From the NCBI RefSeq assembly GCF_019097595.1, contig NC_080714.1, positions 4,363,259 to 4,427,258 of the forward strand: 64,000 bases of DNA. The letters run 5' to 3'. The notes under the pieces are model-generated. The model did no database searches. It was not told the origin of the DNA and saw only the letters and a program-made list of their open reading frames with translations. The DNA is from Hemibagrus wyckioides. Its lineage: Eukaryota; Chordata; Actinopteri; Siluriformes; Bagridae. Numbering within the stretch: position 1 is the stretch's first letter; the number at the start of each line of letters is the position of its first letter. Positions 26,101-41,800 of the stretch are shown here, in pieces. The position numbers and the translations under genes are program-made.

Positions 26101-26600
26101 ATAGACCTGATAAACAGCCTTGTTGTTCCTAATAGACATTTAAATCCTAGCGCCCACTTTATTTCTAGTGGCTAAGCCAGTCCTAGTAGTCATTAGAATC
26201 CTAGCAGGTGCCTTTATTTGTAACACAGGAAGCATTCTATTGCTAGCAGGCTCTTCATTTCAATAAACTGTTTATTCGAAGCAAGCATTAACTCCTAGCA
26301 TACATTTTGTGTCTAACAGGCATTTTATGCCTAGTAGGCATTTAAATCCTAGTGCACACTTTACTTCCGACACCTAGGTTGATTCTAAAAGGCATTCAGA
26401 TCTTAGCAGTGCCTTTATTTCCATCTCAGGAAGTGTTTTATTCATATTATTCATTTCATCTGTTATAGGCATTTATCTCTTAGAACACACTTTTCATCTA
26501 ACAGGCATTTGTATTCTAGTGCACAATTAACTTTTAGTGACTATGTCAGTTCAAACAGATGCCTTTATTAAAATAGGTCAGACTTTATTAAAATAGGAAA
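26100..26600 (+). repeat. Degenerate CTAG-type tandem repeat, block 1
   Basis: A loosely periodic array built from words like CCTAGCAGGCATTTTATT, with variants (CTAGTGCACACTTTA, CTAACAGGCATTT), repeats about every 20-40 bp. The same words fill 27,075-27,560. Strong divergence marks it as an old satellite. Confidence 0.7.
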
Positions 26601-26614
26601 TATTTTGTTTTTTT

Positions 26615-26935
26615 TATCTTTGTATTTTTGTACTTTTACCTCAGTAATTTTGTTACCTCAGGGTTGTTGTACTTTTTCCTTAGGATTTTTGTACTTTTAC
26701 CTTCAGTACTTTTGTTATCTTGGTACTTTTACCTGATTAATTTTGTACTTTTACCTCAGTAATTTTGTTACCTCAGTATTTTTGTACTTTTCTATCAGTA
26801 TTTTTGTACTTTTATATCTGTATTTTTGTTACCTCTGTACTTTGTACTTTTACCTCAGTGTTTTTGTATTTTTACCTCATTACTGTTGTACTTTTATCTC
26901 AGTATTTCTGTACTTTTACGTTGTTACGTTTTTGG
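26615..26935 (+). repeat. AT-rich minisatellite, cluster 2
   Basis: This is the same unit as 23,275-23,830 (core TTTTTGTACTTTTACCTCAG) but shorter and more diverged, with about 13 units. It is followed by the same flank as cluster 1. Confidence 0.9.
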
Positions 26936-26939
26936 TTTT

Positions 26940-27018
26940 CGCTATACAAAATTTTCATTGGTGTTAAAATGAATATATAAGTTCACATAAATGAGTCAGG
27001 CTCTCAGGTTTTACAGTG

Positions 27019-27052
<34 letters not shown>

Positions 27053-27075
27053 GGGTGAAGTTACAGAAGTGAAGT
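26940..27075 (+). repeat. Duplicated flank of minisatellite cluster 2
   Basis: It matches 23,885-24,025: TTTCATTGGTGTTAAAATG, GGTTTTACAGTGGC, a CA array, then TGGGGTGAAGTTACAGAAG. It ends abruptly in the CTAG-type repeat. Confidence 0.85.
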
Positions 27076-27560
27076 TTTAATTCTAGTGTACAATTAACTT
27101 TTAGTGATGATGTCAGACTTAACAGGTGTCTTTATTTCCGAAATAGGAAATATTTCATTCCTAGCGGTTCCTTTATTTCTAACTGGAATTATATTTCTAG
27201 AAGCCACTGATGTACTAGCATAAGCTTTACTTTTAACAAGCATTTTGGCTGTAGAACATATTTTACTTAACAGGTATTTCCTAGTATGCATTGAAATACA
27301 CTTGATTTGCAACAGAAATGTTATTTCTAGTTGACATTTAGATTGTAGGTCACACTTTACTTCTGAGCTATTTACGCATTGAGATGCTAGCAGCCACATT
27401 TATTTCTAACAGAATATTTATTTTCAAGCATTTTATTCCTAGTACACATTTTATTCCTCACAGACACTTCATTCTTAATATGTAGTATATTCATAAAAAT
27501 ATGTTAAACATTATATTTAACAAAAATCATCCTTTATTGATCGGATGCACTGTATTTTAT
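27075..27560 (+). repeat. Degenerate CTAG-type tandem repeat, block 2
   Basis: This continues the word family of 26,100-26,600 (TTCTAGTGTACAATTAAC and CCTAGTATGCATT are typical). The minisatellite and its flank at 26,615-27,075 lie inside this older satellite. Confidence 0.7.
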
Positions 27561-27952
27561 TCCTAGCAGTGTGGGCCTGCAGCTGACTGAAGTGCACAGT
27601 GCCCCTAGTGGACACACAGCAGCACTGCAGCCCCATAAGAAAAGACAAGTTCACAGAATTAAACACTGTTTACTCTATTTGATGATTTTATGCGACTTAA
27701 GGAATAGGATTTTAGAAAAAAGACACATTTAAAACTACTCATTTATTTAATTTACTCAGTTACTCAAACCAAATCAGACCTTTTAGTCACAGAAATCAGC
27801 GAGCCTGTGAATCTATGAAACTTTATCACCATCTAGTGGCCAAAGTTTATCAAGAAACAACAGAAAAAATAAAATCCCTGTATTGTTTCAGCATTTAGCT
27901 GTTTTCTATTTTATTTTTCTATCATTCTGGTTTTCATATAACAAAAGCAAAT

Positions 27953-27983
<31 letters not shown>

Positions 27984-28510
27984 TATATTTATTTATTTAT
28001 TTGTTATATTGAGCCTCTGAAGTGCTTTTAAGTCTTAGTTATGACTTGTATAACATATCATCAGTGTAATTACTAGATAAATACCAGTACATTACACGTG
28101 ACACGTGACTAAGTGGTTAAAGCTTTGGCTTGGTAAAAGGGAAGGTTATGAGTTCAAATTCCAGCACCACCTCAAGCTGTCTTTAACCCTCAACTGCACG
28201 GATCATGTGATATTACACTAGGTGATTATCAGAGCCAGGATTCGTCACGCTGATAACAGAGAGAACATATGATAACCATATTACATCCCATACCATATGG
28301 GATGTAATATGGTATCCAGGACTGTATTATCAGTGTATTATGGATGAATGCAGCATGGTGCTGGTGTAGCACCTGGTTTATTTCCAGATGCACTGGTTAC
28401 TCCTCCTGTACAAAAGATGTATTCATTACCTTTAAAGGTCACAATATGCAGTTTATCTCATCAAGCATTAAATCATTTTCTGGATTATAATTCACACCAT
28501 ATTTCCAAAA
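27561..28510. other. Non-coding stretch with TTTA array and SINE fragment
   Basis: A TTTA array lies at about 27,951-28,002. The stretch 28,100-28,210 is a decayed tRNA-derived SINE head (AAGTGGTTAAAGCTTTGG, then GAGTTCAAATTCC). A near-perfect inverted repeat around CATCCCATACCATATGGGATG lies at 28,281-28,315. No gene is seen. Confidence 0.55.
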
Positions 28511-28512
28511 TA

Positions 28513-29760
28513 CACTATATTGCCAAAAGTATTTGCTCACCCATCCAAATAATCAGAATCAGGTGTTCCAATCATTTCCATGGCCACTGGTGTATAAAAT
28601 CAAGCACCTAGGCATGCAGACTGTTTTTACAAACATTTGTGAAAGAATGGGTCGCTCTCAGGAGCTCAGTGAATTCCAGCGTGGAACTGTGATAGGATGC
28701 CACCTGTGCAACAAATCCAGTCGTGAAATTTCCTTGCTCCTAAATACTCCACAGTCAACTGTCAGCTGTATTATAAGAACGTGGAAGTGTTTGGGAACGA
28801 CAGCAACTCAGCCACGAAGTGGTAGGCCACGTAAACTGACGGAGCGGGGTCAGCGGATGCTGAGGCGCATAGTGTGAAGAGGTCGTCAACTTTCTGCAGA
28901 GTCAATCGCTACAGACCTCCAAACTTCATGTGGCCTTCAGATTAGCTCAAGAACAGTGCGCAGAGAGCTTCATGGAATGGGTTTCCATGGCCGAGCAGCT
29001 GCATCCAAGCCATACATCACCAAGTGCAATGCAAAGCGTCGGATGCAGTGGTGTAAAGCACGCCGCCACTGGACTCTAGAGCAGTGGAGATGCGTTCTCT
29101 GGAGTGACGAATCGTGCTTCTCCATCTGGCAATCTGATGGACGAGTCTGGGTTTGGCGGTTGCCAGGAGAACGGTACTTGTCTGACTGCATTGTGCCAAG
29201 TGTAAAGTTTGGTGGAGGGGGGATTATGGTGTGGGGTTGTTTTTCAGGAGCTGGGCTTGGCCCCTTAGTTCCAGTGAAAGGAACTCTGAATGCTTCAGCA
29301 TACCAAGACATTTTGGACAATTCCATGCTCCCAACTTTGTGGGAACAGTTTGGAGCTGGCCCCTTCCTCTTCCAACATAACTGTGCACCAGTGCACAAAG
29401 CAAGGTCCATAAAGACATGGATGACAGAGTCTGGTGTGGATGAACTTGACTGGCCTGCACAGAGTCCTGACCTCAACCCGATAGAACACCTTTGGAATGA
29501 ATTAGAGTGGAGACTGAGAGCCAGGCCTTCTCGTCCAACATCAGTGTGTGACCTCACAAATGCGCTTCTCGAAGAATGGTCAAAAATTCCCATAAACACA
29601 CTCCTAAACCTTGTGGACAGCCTTCCCAGAAGAGTTGAAGCTGTTATAGCTGCAGAGGGTGGACCGACGTCATATTGAACCCTATGGATTAGGAATGGGA
29701 TGTCACTTAAGTTCATATGCGAGTCAAAGCAGGTGAGTGAATACTTTTGGCAATATAGTG
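28513..29760 (+). mobile_element. Tc1-family transposon, full length
   Basis: The termini are inverted repeats of about 29 bp that begin CACTATATTGCCAAAAGTAT. Each is flanked by TA (28,511-28,512 and 29,761-29,762), the target duplication expected for Tc1/mariner. The element is 1,248 bp and carries one transposase gene in the plus direction. The short terminal repeats match each other well except for two or three bases. The copy cannot move itself because its transposase is broken (see the pseudogene entry). Confidence 0.95.
28647..29678 (+). pseudogene. Tc1 transposase with one stop and a D-to-N change
   Basis: An open frame starts at the ATG at 28,647 (MGRSQELSEFQRG), the usual Tc1 start. 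It would run 343 codons without any frameshift, but an in-frame TGA stands at 28,875-28,877. In this family an arginine codon CGA is expected there, so a CpG-type C-to-T change is likely. The N-terminal part holds the paired helix-turn-helix DNA-binding region and a GRPRK basic motif. The catalytic part has WSDES (first Asp), then QHNCAPVH, where the family has Asp instead of Asn. It ends with [11 protein letters not shown], which carries the Glu of the DD34E triad. Two separate lesions make it inactive. Confidence 0.93.
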
Positions 29761-29820
29761 TATATGCATATGACACACCCTCTAGGATAATTTTAACTAA
29801 CTTATTTTAACTAGCTTATA

Positions 29821-30333
29821 CACTGATCAGCCATAACATTATGAACACCTGCCTAATATTGTTAGTCCCCCTTTCGCTGCCAATACAGCCCTGACCCATC
29901 GAGGCATGGACTCCCTGAAGGTGTGCTCTGGTACCTGGCATAAAGATGTTAGCAGCAGATCTTTTAATTCCTGTAAGTTGCGAGGTGAGGCCTTGATGGA
30001 TCTGACTTGTTTATCCAGCACATCTCACAGATTGAGATTGAGATCTGGGGAATTTGGAGGCCAAGTCAATGCCTCAAACTTGTTGTTGTGCTCATCAAAC
30101 CATTCCTGAACCATTTTTGCTTTGTGGCATGGTGCATTATCCTGCTGAAAGAGGCCACAGCCATCAGGGAATACCGTTTACATGCTTGCCCATTTCTTGA
30201 CACATCAACTTTAAGGACAAAATGTTCACTTGCTGCCTAATATATCCCACCCACTAACAGGTGCCATGATGAGGAGATTATCAGTATTATTCATTTCACC
30301 TGTCAGTGCTCAGAATGTTATGGCTGATCGGTG
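29821..30333 (-). mobile_element. Internally deleted Tc1-like element, copy 2
   Basis: The inverted ends are CACTGATCAGCCATAACATT and its complement at 30,318-30,333, flanked by TA. On the minus strand it keeps the C-terminal third of a Tc1-like transposase (the region around LDKQVRSIKASPRNLQELKD and RVRAVLAAKGG-like residues), then skips to the 5' leader. It differs from the other copies, which keep the N-terminal region. This is a second family, distinct from the transposon just upstream. Confidence 0.85.
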
Positions 30334-30339
30334 TATATA

Positions 30340-31040
30340 TTACATAATAAAGGTTGTAGTTATTTAGGTGCAAATCCTATAAACCCAATGAACATGTCAG
30401 AAATTCATTTTATGTGCCTTTGTTTAATTTCTATTCTAGCCCTTTCTCCACCCTGTTCTGTTATTGGTGGACTACCCTAAAGTGTTCACCTGTTTTGTGT
30501 TAAGCTTTGGATCATATATTGTTTCTGTCACTTTTTTTTTATCTTATTTTGCATTTCTCTTCCTTCATGTTTCATGTTTTGGACTCTGGTTATTCTGATC
30601 TTCAGACTTTGACAACGATTTAATAATGTTGCTGCACCTGCTAGAGGGCAAAAAAATGTCGAATTTGCTTCAGACAATGAACCTTAACCTACTGTATTAG
30701 ATTTTAAAGTGAAAAGCTACACCAAATCACGCCACAAAACCTGTCTGACCTGAACAGAAGGTGATGATGGATTGGTTTTTTTGGCCAAATTCCATTTCAG
30801 ATCATAATCTACATCAGTATTAAGGCACTGTAGTAAAATTAAACCGTCTGTTATGAAACATTTGTAACAGCGGTGTTGAGGCATTATTAGAAAATAAAAC
30901 CTGGGGAATTTTAAACATCCTGGAATGTCACACTAGTGCACCTTCCTCATTTGTAGTGGGGGAAAAACCGTCAGGGAGGAGTTTGACTCTGAAAGGAGGA
31001 AACAGGGATTGGATTATGGTATTGCAGAACTTTACAGTCT
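30340..31040. other. Intergenic stretch upstream of MHC-like gene
   Basis: Unique sequence with no gene. The last 140 bp hold promoter-type motifs described separately. Confidence 0.5.
30903..31012 (+). promoter_or_regulatory. MHC class I-type promoter motifs
   Basis: Three motif types are seen upstream of the ATG at 31,060: NF-kB-like sites GGGGAATTTT (30,903-30,912) and GGGGGAAAAACC (30,958-30,969), an ISRE/IRF-like GAAAGGAGGAAAC (30,991-31,003), and an inverted CCAAT (ATTGG, 31,008-31,012). Class I promoters of vertebrates usually have kB, ISRE and CCAAT/Y-box elements in this order. The match is by eye and no transcription start was mapped. Confidence 0.5.
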
Positions 31041-31059
31041 TATGAACACACCTGCGAAC

Positions 31060-34896
<3,837 letters not shown>

Positions 34897-35096
34897 GAGA
34901 AGAATCTTTGGGACACCGTAATACACTGTATAAGCTTTTGTATTCAGTTTTTTCGTTTTTTCCCCTACATAAATTGGTTTTAAATACATACCTTTAACTT
35001 TTTCACTCAGTAGCATACAACTTTAACCAAGCACTTTATGAAAATAATTTTTGTACTTCCGTTGATTTTAAGGCTTACTTCTGACCGCACGTCTGC

Positions 35097-35140
35097 CCGT
35101 TGCGAAGCAACGGTCTCTGTGTCGCTGTTACCTAGGCAAC
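35097..35140. promoter_or_regulatory. Two adjacent RFX/X-box-type palindromes
   Basis: GTTACCTAGGCAAC (35,127-35,140) fits the RFX X-box consensus GTTNCC-NN-GGNAAC on both half-sites. Thirteen bases upstream, CCGTTGC-GAA-GCAACGG (35,097-35,113) is a second GTTGC/GCAAC inverted pair with one base less spacing. They lie after the MHC-like stop codon and about 700 bp before the setd1b ATG. Which gene they serve, if any, is unknown. Confidence 0.55.
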
Positions 35141-35220
35141 GGCTGTCTGGGTAGCTGGTTCGCTAATTAAGCTGTAACTTATTAATTGATGGCTGTTTTG
35201 TTAATACAAAAAATCTACAC

Positions 35221-35230
35221 AATAAATAAA
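35221..35230 (+). promoter_or_regulatory. Probable polyadenylation signal of the MHC-like gene
   Basis: Overlapping AATAAA hexamers lie about 325 bp after the MHC-like stop codon and are the first canonical signals downstream. Confidence 0.5.
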
Positions 35231-35329
35231 GGACTTCTCCAAAACTTTGTTTTCATTATTTCCTGTTGTCATTAAAAAATACAAATAATAAGTGACTACT
35301 AGGCATCTCTATGTTTATAACCGTCCCCG

Positions 35330-35833
35330 AATTTCCTCCTTCCCGATTCATACGATTGGTCAGAACTCTGCAAAAATTTCCTGACGTAGTGCCTATTTTT
35401 GTAGTCGCCAGATTGGTGTGGATGCAACCTGCTTTCCTTGGCTTAAAATCTCTTTAACTCAGCTCGTTCATTAGGCCAAACTCTTGAAATAATTGTTAAT
35501 ATATTTTTTGAAAATCTATAGAAGGCAAAAGTCAAGTAATAGTAAATTATTATATTTCATAAAAAGCCTACGGAGTATACAGTTATATACGGGAATATTA
35601 CCAATCTGGCAACACCGGATGCAGGGTAATGGCAGGGTGATGCACCTGTAAGGCGGGGCGCCAGGTGACTCCCACTTGTTGTGATGCAGGTTTATCCCTC
35701 GGGAGAAAGCACAAGTCGCAACAATGCCGCTCCAAAACAGCGATTCGAGCCGTTTATCTGTCTGTTTATAAGATGTGGAAGGGTTTCATTTGAACGCGAA
35801 GCGGCTGTTAATAACAGTGTACAATGAGTGCAA
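35330..35833 (+). promoter_or_regulatory. setd1b promoter and 5' UTR region
   Basis: Upstream of the setd1b start codon are an inverted CCAAT (GATTGG near 35,355), a CRE-like CTGACGTAG near 35,382 and a GC box GGCGGGGCGCC near 35,654. No TATA box is evident at a likely start site, fitting a housekeeping-type promoter. The start site is inferred to lie within about 35,650-35,800. Confidence 0.4.
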
Positions 35834-38800
35834 ATGATGAGCGAAAGCGGCGAGAAGGAGGGACAGGGAGATAACGGTAAGGGATGCTGGCCTGGAACAG
35901 TCCATTTAACATATTCACCGCCTGTATTACTCTTAAATGTAGTATTATATAATGTTACGTGGATAATAGAAAATAAATTACAACGTACCTTTTTAAGTTT
36001 ATTATTAATCTGTAACAGTTCATTCTCCACTGAATAGTTACATCTTGTACAGTGGTAATGGTGTCGGCCATTGTTTTTTTTGTTTTTTTTTACCAGGCCC
36101 TAAGGTTTACACCTTAATAAATGTTTCATAATTGTTTCATATTAAATGTAATATTATGGTTAAAATGTTAATATTAATAAACAGGTTGAGAGGTATACCA
36201 AGAATACAACATAATACAAGGCGAATGATATGCTAATGATAAAGTTTGAAGAAGATGCTTTAGATAATATTTGAATAATCATGATTTGTTCTTTACCTGC
36301 CTTAAAAAACGTCACTGAATGAAGTTTATATATTGTATATATTCATTGTATATATTAACTTTTTCAAAAAATATTGTAAAATACTACAAACCTCTCAAGA
36401 AGTCGATTGAACTCCTAATATAATTATTAAGCCATGTTCTAGGAGCAGAAATTGATTGTAACTAATAAGGCTAATATTTGCTTCAGAAACAGTGGACGAA
36501 TGAAATATCCTATATTTTGAGTGATGGTTAGTGTATTGAGATATAACAGCGTGTAAACCAGTATCTAATATGTCTTTCTGTTTAAATGGAAGTGAAATTA
36601 CATCCATCTACAAAATGTACTTCACAAATATCGACTTGTCCATGCATTAATCAATTATTAAAATGCTAGTTCAGTCCTCAAGGAGAAGATTTATTTCCAT
36701 TTTCTACATTTACATTTCTGGCATTTGGCAGACGCACTAATCCTGAGCGACATACAAAAGTGCTTTGAAGTCTCCATCAGTGAATACATTAACACTGGTT
36801 CAGTAGGTCACAGACTTAGGATATCCACAGCCTAAAAACTGAGTTCCCCAAAATGTATATACAACATTAAACAATGCATAAAACAAACAGTGAAAATAAG
36901 ATCTAGTTTAAGTGCCTCAGGAAGAGGTATAGGTCTTCATCTGCCATTTGAATACAGTCAGTGACTCGGCTGTATGGTCATCTAGGGGAAGTTCATTCAA
37001 CCACTTCGGTGCCAGAACAGAGAAGAGTCTAAATGTATTGTACCGTGAGAGATGGTGGGACCAGTCGAGCAGTGCTAGTGGATCGGAGGGAGCGAGGTGC
37101 GGTGCGAGGAAGAGTTTTTCTAGTTGTTGGCTTGTCTGACAGTCAAATACAATTAAAATCACAAAGACAACTGTCTTTCCGAGATTGGATTAGATCTCCT
37201 TTGGAGGCACAATGGAGACCAAAATAAAGTATAGCTTTCAGATTTCTATTATTTTGTCCACTTCCTGTATTTAAGATGTTACAACCATTTTTAACTTAAA
37301 GCTATATTCAGAAAATCTTATTTATTAGATCATGTTTTAATAAATAAATAGATTTTTTCAAATTTGTAGGACATTTTCCTGTAATAATACATGTATTAAT
37401 AATTGTAATTAATAGTTTACACTAGTAAACTAAAATGATGCAAGGATGCTGACATTCATAAGTGAATATCTTGATCGAAACCCTTTTTTCCACCGAATAC
37501 AGAATGTGTTGAGTCTGGAGCGGAAAGAACGCCGAACTGGAGCAGCTACAAACTACTTGTTGATCCAGTGTTGGACAGTGGAAAGGAAAAGCTCTATCGC
37601 TATGATGGACTGCATTTCAGCACACCTGTGAGTTCTTAGTGAGGTACCTAGTAAACGCTGGTTTATGTTTAGGTTGTTAGCTAGAAAATGCAGCTGTTTC
37701 TAGAGCTTCCTGACCAGCAGGGCTTTGAAAGGGAAAGTAGGAATTTACCTGAGTTTCCCTGAGCCATGACATCCCTCAGGTGCTAAACCACATTGTTACG
37801 TTTATGCTGTAAATCATCCATAGGGGCAGAAGGCCATGGGAAGGGGTATTTACATTTATTAATTTGGCAGGTGATGGGGTTGTATATGGCTTAGGCAAAT
37901 CTAATCTAAACACTGCGCTGCTGAACAGGTCGACTGTGACATGAGTGACTCAAGGCTGAGATTGGACGAGCTGTAACTCAGTTAAATCTTTAGTTATTAA
38001 CTGTATATTAAGGCTAAGATGGAGTCAATGATGACTCTCATCTCATGAAACTTTTAAGAAGCGACTTGCATTTTCATGGATTTGAGTTCATACCTAAAAA
38101 TATTAATCCCAAAAGATTTTTTTTGTTTGAGAACATATTCACTTGTTTGTTGTCTGTTAATGCATTTACAGTAGTACTTTAATTCAGCTTGTTGCAGTTG
38201 TTAGGAAAATGGTTGTTTTTCCTTAAATGACTAGTGATTAAATGTTGTAAAATTTATTTCAGAAATTAATTTTGATCCCCTTTTGACAAGGGGAAATTCC
38301 TACTTAAATACAACATCAATAAAAATAAAACAAGTTTACTATGATTCGACATCTAAATGCTAATTAGATAGAAAATCGGATTTAAAAAGCAGATTTCTTT
38401 CTTGCTTTTGTTAATATGACAAGTGCAAGCTTCTATATATGATGGATGTGACATGTAAAGTCATTGACTTGCAAAATACCTCACTGCCTAGCAGCAGGTC
38501 ATGCAACCACCTGAGCACATAAACTGAAATTCAAAACCAAGCTATTAATTTTTATGCCAAAATGCTTTTGGGTTCTTACATTTGAATCGGGCAGAAGGTG
38601 TTGACTAATAGCCAGGCAAATCACTGATTAGTTCAATGCCCTTGTTCGAATATGTCATGGTTATATGTCAAATGGTTATAGTAATGGCTCATTTACAGGG
38701 AGTTGTGTGGTGGTCTTTATGTGTAATCTAAGTGTAATAATCAACTATTCAAAAAAATTATGGAAGGAGTCTCAACAGCCCTTTATGTTTAAGTGATAAC

Positions 38801-41800
38801 AGAAACAAACTTGTGTTGCAGATGTTTCATGACATTGAATGTAACTTTAAATGGTTAAAAAAATATGTGAGGTTTCCATAAGAAAATGTAAAAAAAACCC
38901 TGTGTTGATTGAGAGGGATAAGACAGTTTGGGAATTGTTGTTATAGGAAGCTCTGTAAGCAAAATTATATAAGATCCTTGAAAATTCAACTGGAAAATTT
39001 CCCTTAATTATATTTAGGGATTTATTTTAGTTTTCAGAGTCCCATTGTCACAAAATCACAACACACAAGCCAGAGCAACTCCTAATGAAATAACACCTCA
39101 AAACTATTTTCCACAGAATCCTGGAATTAACCCACCAGAAGTCAGAGACCCCAGAATTGCCCGCTTTTGGACCAAGTTTAAAGAGAAAAATCTGCCACTC
39201 CCTAAGTTCAAGGTTAAAACAGTAAATTTGTACCATTTTTCTGTCTCCTCACTGGAGACAGAAACTTTGTTTATTAATAATACATGATAAGGAATGACCC
39301 ATTCACCAGTAGATCTTTTTTATAGGTTGATGAGAATTATGTTGGTCCACCGAAGGAGGTGACGTTCGCCAGGTTGAACGACAACATCAAGGCCGCGTTC
39401 TTGACGGACATGTGCCGAAAGTTCGGAGAGATCCAAGAGGTGGAGGTTTTGTTCAATCCCAAGAATAAGAAACATTTAGGAATAGCCAAAGTCGTTTTTG
39501 AAACTATCCGAGGAGCCAATGACGCGGTTCAAAAACTACACAGTACTTCAGTAATGGGAAACCGCATTCACGTGGAGTTGGACCCAAGGGGTAAGAAAGG
39601 CGTTCTTATACTCCTCAGTTTATGTGGTTTGGATTTTTTAAGACAAAGATGAGCCAAAAATGACATTTTTATCTGACTTTTGGTATCCGAAGGTTGCATG
39701 GCAAGTTGTTGAATATCTTAATCAGAAATATTTATGTGGTTTCTACCAAAAGGACATTGCATATCTAGACTACATGGCCAAAAGTGTCTGCAAGTATGTG
39801 TTTATTGAACATCCCATTCCAGATCCCACTGAATCCCCTTTTTGCTGTTATAGTAAGCTCCAGTATTCTAGGAAGGCTTTCCACAAGTTTCTAGACTGCA
39901 TCTGTGCCCATTCACCCACAAGAGCATTAGTGAGATCAGGCACTGATGTTTTGTTAGTGAGGAGGTCTGGAGTTCAGTCAGTGTTCCAGTACATCCCGAA
40001 GGTGTTCAGTAGGGTTGAGTCAGAGTCAGTGCTCTTCTGTTCAGGACACTCGAGTTCTTCTACACCAATCTCGGCACAACATGTCTTCAGGGAACTTGCT
40101 TTGTGCACAGGCACATTGTCATGCTATAACAGATTTACTTTACAGAGACATTTGATACAAGTGTGTGCTTTTTGGTACATATTTGTGGTAACAGTTTGGG
40201 GATTAACCACATATGGGCGTGATCGTCAGGGTGCACATACTTTTGTCCATATCACATATCAATATGCATGAGAGGTGATACAGATGATCATATAGTTCAT
40301 ATGTTTTATTTGTATATTTGTTTTATTAAATGGACATATTTTGTTCTAATATGAATTTCATTGTGTATTACTGAGCCAAGAATTTGGAAATCAAACTTTT
40401 TCAGCTAAATTGGGGAAATTGTGTCTCTGCTTTCAGGAGAGAAGCGGACTCGATATTTCCAGCTGCTTGTCAGTGGACTGTATACTCCCTTTACTCTTCC
40501 TTTAGGGGAAGAGGCCTGGGGACCACAGTCACCCACCTACAGCTCTGACTCCCACAATGTGAGTGTGACATGCATGCTTATTAAGCAGTGATGAATTCTA
40601 TCAAATATAAATTGCTGATACATAACAAAACATACAACAAAGTGTTTATTTTAATCATTAAGTAAGGGAGACATATCTTATGGGGAGCCTTAAGACCTAA
40701 GTCCTGGTTGTTAGCAGTCGCATGATAGAGGAGCTGTGCTGCTCACACTCATTCGCAGTAATCACATCACTCTGCTTCTCATTTGCATAAAATGGTTACT
40801 CCATTCGACCCCAAAGAACCCAGAGAAGTTGACTCTTTCTGTTATCTAAGTTTTAAGTTATTTAAGTTTTGGAGCTTTTTAACTTAAGTCGTTTGCTTTA
40901 TTCTTTGCAGGAGTATGACCCAGTGAAGCGCCTCTCTCATGGTTTGCTGTCGTCATCTTCTATGCTACTCGGCTCTACCCCGTTTGATTGCTCCACCCCT
41001 ATGTCCATGGACACCGCCTATTCCAGCATGCATCAGGACACTCCATGTAGTTTCTGGCAGGACACTCCACACGGCTCGCCAACGTCTCAGAGTAACCCAG
41101 GAACCCCTCTGCACTGCGAGAGCCTTGCACATACAACAGATACATATACATACACTGATACACACGCTTCAAAACCCATCCCACAGTCGACTCCATTCAT
41201 CAGCTCTGAATCCCAAAACACCTATCATAACCCTCACCTGGTCCAGCTAACGCCACATACACCAAATGCAAGGCAGGGGTCTTTGATTAGCGTTACCCAA
41301 ATTTCCTGGACCTCTAAAGGGCATGTGGTATCAGGAGGCCAGTCCCACAAAGTCGGCAGAGCTCCTAGAGGTGGGCCCAGGGATCGTGTATGGGGCAATA
41401 AATATCAAAACGCATATAACCGTCGACCGGAGCATCGCTATGTGCACAGACCTGGATTCAACAGATCTCACTATCGTTCAGGATGCACAACAAACCTAGT
41501 GCCTTTAGTTACATTTCAGGAATCTTCAGCTGCTCAGACACAACTGGATAAGTCTCACACTGGTAGTAGCACAAATAAACCAACAGGACAAACATCCATG
41601 GAAGCACCTACAGGTAGTATGGACAAGGAACCAATTCCTCCAGTATCCCAGAGGGGCAACTTGTGTCAAGAACAGACATTGTGTTCACAACCATTGGGGA
41701 AATCTTTGGAGGTTCCTCAAAAAACACCTGGTGACATCTTTAACTCTCCTCCTCATGTCCCTGAGGTACAAGAGCAGGATACTTCTGCGATACAAACCCC

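Noticed and set aside
28970..29776. 268-codon minus-strand frame over the Tc1 element
   Set aside because: Antisense shadow of the transposase; it spans the terminal repeat and has no domain of its own.
39032..39116. Extension of setd1b exon 3 upstream to an acceptor near 39,030-39,040
   Set aside because: Those acceptors give the wrong phase after exon 2. The TTTTCCACAG acceptor at 39,116 restores the frame and the protein alignment.
39660..40271. 203-codon plus-strand frame in setd1b intron 4
   Set aside because: It is the antisense of a decayed Tc1 transposase and is bounded by the element's ends; not a setd1b exon.
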